A DNA stretch of 44,056 bases from NCBI GenBank assembly GCA_947474635.1, contig CANJJB010000008.1:1-44056 (forward strand). Direction: 5' to 3'. The notes beneath the pieces were generated by a model. The model was not told where the DNA came from. It saw only the letters and a list, made by a program, of their open reading frames with translations, and made no database searches. A program made the translations under genes and the position numbers. Position 1 is the first letter of the stretch. Every line of letters begins with the position of its first letter. This document shows, in pieces, positions 43,547-44,056 of this stretch. Origin of the DNA: Parachlamydiales bacterium (GTDB taxonomy: Bacteria > Chlamydiota > Chlamydiia > Chlamydiales > Rhabdochlamydiaceae).

Positions 43547-44056
43547 CTATCCTTTCGGGATGGAATTAATCAGCAGATCGAGATTGGTGAGCCAAAGAAG
43601 AGATTGTTTAGCAACTTGTTGCAAAATGAAAAACCATCCGGCCCAAAGGAGTGCAAGACCAAGAAGCGATTTAAGCGCCATGCCAAGGAAAGCAATTTGT
43701 ACTTGGGGCGCTAAGCGGTTAGCAATGCCTAAGAACATTTCAGCCATCAAAATCGCTAGAATCGAAGGTGCTGCAAGCTGAATAGAAAGAGCTGTAAACT
43801 TTGTCAGGAGTGTGAAGACTACTTTCCAAAAATACCCTCCTGTATTGAAGAAGGCTGTACTGATAAAACCATCCACAGGAATGAGCGTATAAGAGTTTAT
43901 AAGTCCTTGGAGAAAAATAAAGGGGCCATCGATTTGGTAAAACAAGACAACAAAGATGTAGTTGTACAAAACCCCAATGGGAGAGACCTGATTTTGCATG
44001 AGTGGATCTGTGACCATTAAAGCTGAAGAGCCGCGTAAAAAGTCAATGAGTACGCC
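43547..44056 (-). CDS. sctT: Type III secretion export apparatus protein SctT (partial, runs off right edge)
   Basis: The frame remains open to the window edge; 169 C-terminal residues are present, and the start is beyond position 44056. Motifs: GVLIDFLRGSSALMVTDPLMQNQVSPIGVLYNYIFVVLF, a hydrophobic core with four further membrane segments and a late FILQQVAKQSLLWLTNLDLLINSIPKG. This matches the SctT (YscT/SpaR-like) export gate protein, which helps build the inner-membrane core of the injectisome. In C. trachomatis sctT (CT564) follows the type II secretion-like genes, so this end of the window lies on the same ancestral segment as the pseudopilin genes at 29.7-31.1 kb. Confidence 0.9.
   Translation of the reverse strand, partial: GVLIDFLRGSSALMVTDPLMQNQVSPIGVLYNYIFVVLFYQIDGPFIFLQGLINSYTLIPVDGFISTAFFNTGGYFWKVVFTLLTKFTALSIQLAAPSILAILMAEMFLGIANRLAPQVQIAFLGMALKSLLGLALLWAGWFFILQQVAKQSLLWLTNLDLLINSIPKG

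Larger units (their letters stand above)
40788..43740. repeat. Tandem duplication unit: MOMP-like gene plus upstream DNA plus sctT 3' end
   Basis: Gene 1 (40788-41882) plus its upstream DNA and the decayed sctT end (to 42223) aligns with gene 2 (42298-43392) plus its upstream DNA and the intact sctT end. The two units are offset by about 1.5 kb: gene starts differ by 1510 nt and sctT stops by 1508 nt. Upstream non-coding DNA (41883-42038 and 43393-43546) is nearly identical, with small indels. Confidence 0.85.

Noticed and set aside
1-44056. CRISPR array, insertion sequence transposase, integrase, rRNA
   Set aside because: No regularly spaced repeats, no DDE transposase or tyrosine recombinase motif, and no rRNA-like stretches seen.

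Overview
The window looks like a chromosomal segment of a non-Chlamydiaceae member of the Chlamydiae, probably near the Simkania/Rhabdochlamydia side of the phylum. This is inferred from gene content and recalled Chlamydia trachomatis gene order; no search was run. Chlamydia-like neighbourhoods are tyrB-mreC, groEL next to ahpC, mutL-pepP, sufBCDS, an sctT type III secretion gene, and MOMP-like porins. PutA, a conjugation-island remnant and secreted glycosyltransferases argue for an environmental lineage.

Layout. 1-9.6 kb is housekeeping: tyrB, mreC, putA, a monocistronic groEL with a strong sigma70-like promoter, tRNA-Arg(ACG), a metallo-beta-lactamase-fold hydrolase, ahpC and a small unknown. 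9.7-14.9 kb is a four-gene block of envelope or secreted proteins: an M16-peptidase-like protein that has lost its metal site, a membrane-anchored kinase-like protein, a sulfatase/LtaS-type membrane protein and a lipase-like hydrolase. 14.9-18.8 kb is accessory: an AAA_14/DUF4143 ATPase behind two direct copies of a palindrome, dsbB, a TraD-like gene, a tandem double-HTH regulator and a truncated TraA relaxase, probably a decayed conjugation island next to eno. 18.8-25.0 kb carries eno, a SpoU methyltransferase, a second kinase-like paralogue, a MOMP-like porin split by an 11-nt G/C tract and preceded by a GT25 glycosyltransferase, and a CCA-adding enzyme. A very long hairpin lies between the last of these and mutL.

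25.2-31.1 kb holds mutL, pepP, a PhoR-type histidine kinase and, convergent to them, a pseudopilin and its partner. 31.2-35.9 kb is a block of secreted proteins: a Cys-rich Kelch-like propeller, a TolB-like propeller, an outer-membrane barrel and a GT10 fucosyltransferase-like protein. 36.0-40.7 kb is sufBCDS. The right end has two tandem MOMP-like paralogues and the start-less 3' part of sctT. A decayed copy of the sctT 3' end lies between the paralogues and shows that they arose by tandem duplication.

The clearest unusual points are the frame-shifting C tract at the signal-peptide junction of the 21.7-22.8 kb porin, the duplicated porin with its sctT scar, the two kinase-like membrane proteins, the double operator in front of the ATPase, the 45-bp-arm hairpin, and the traA/HTH/traD remnant.
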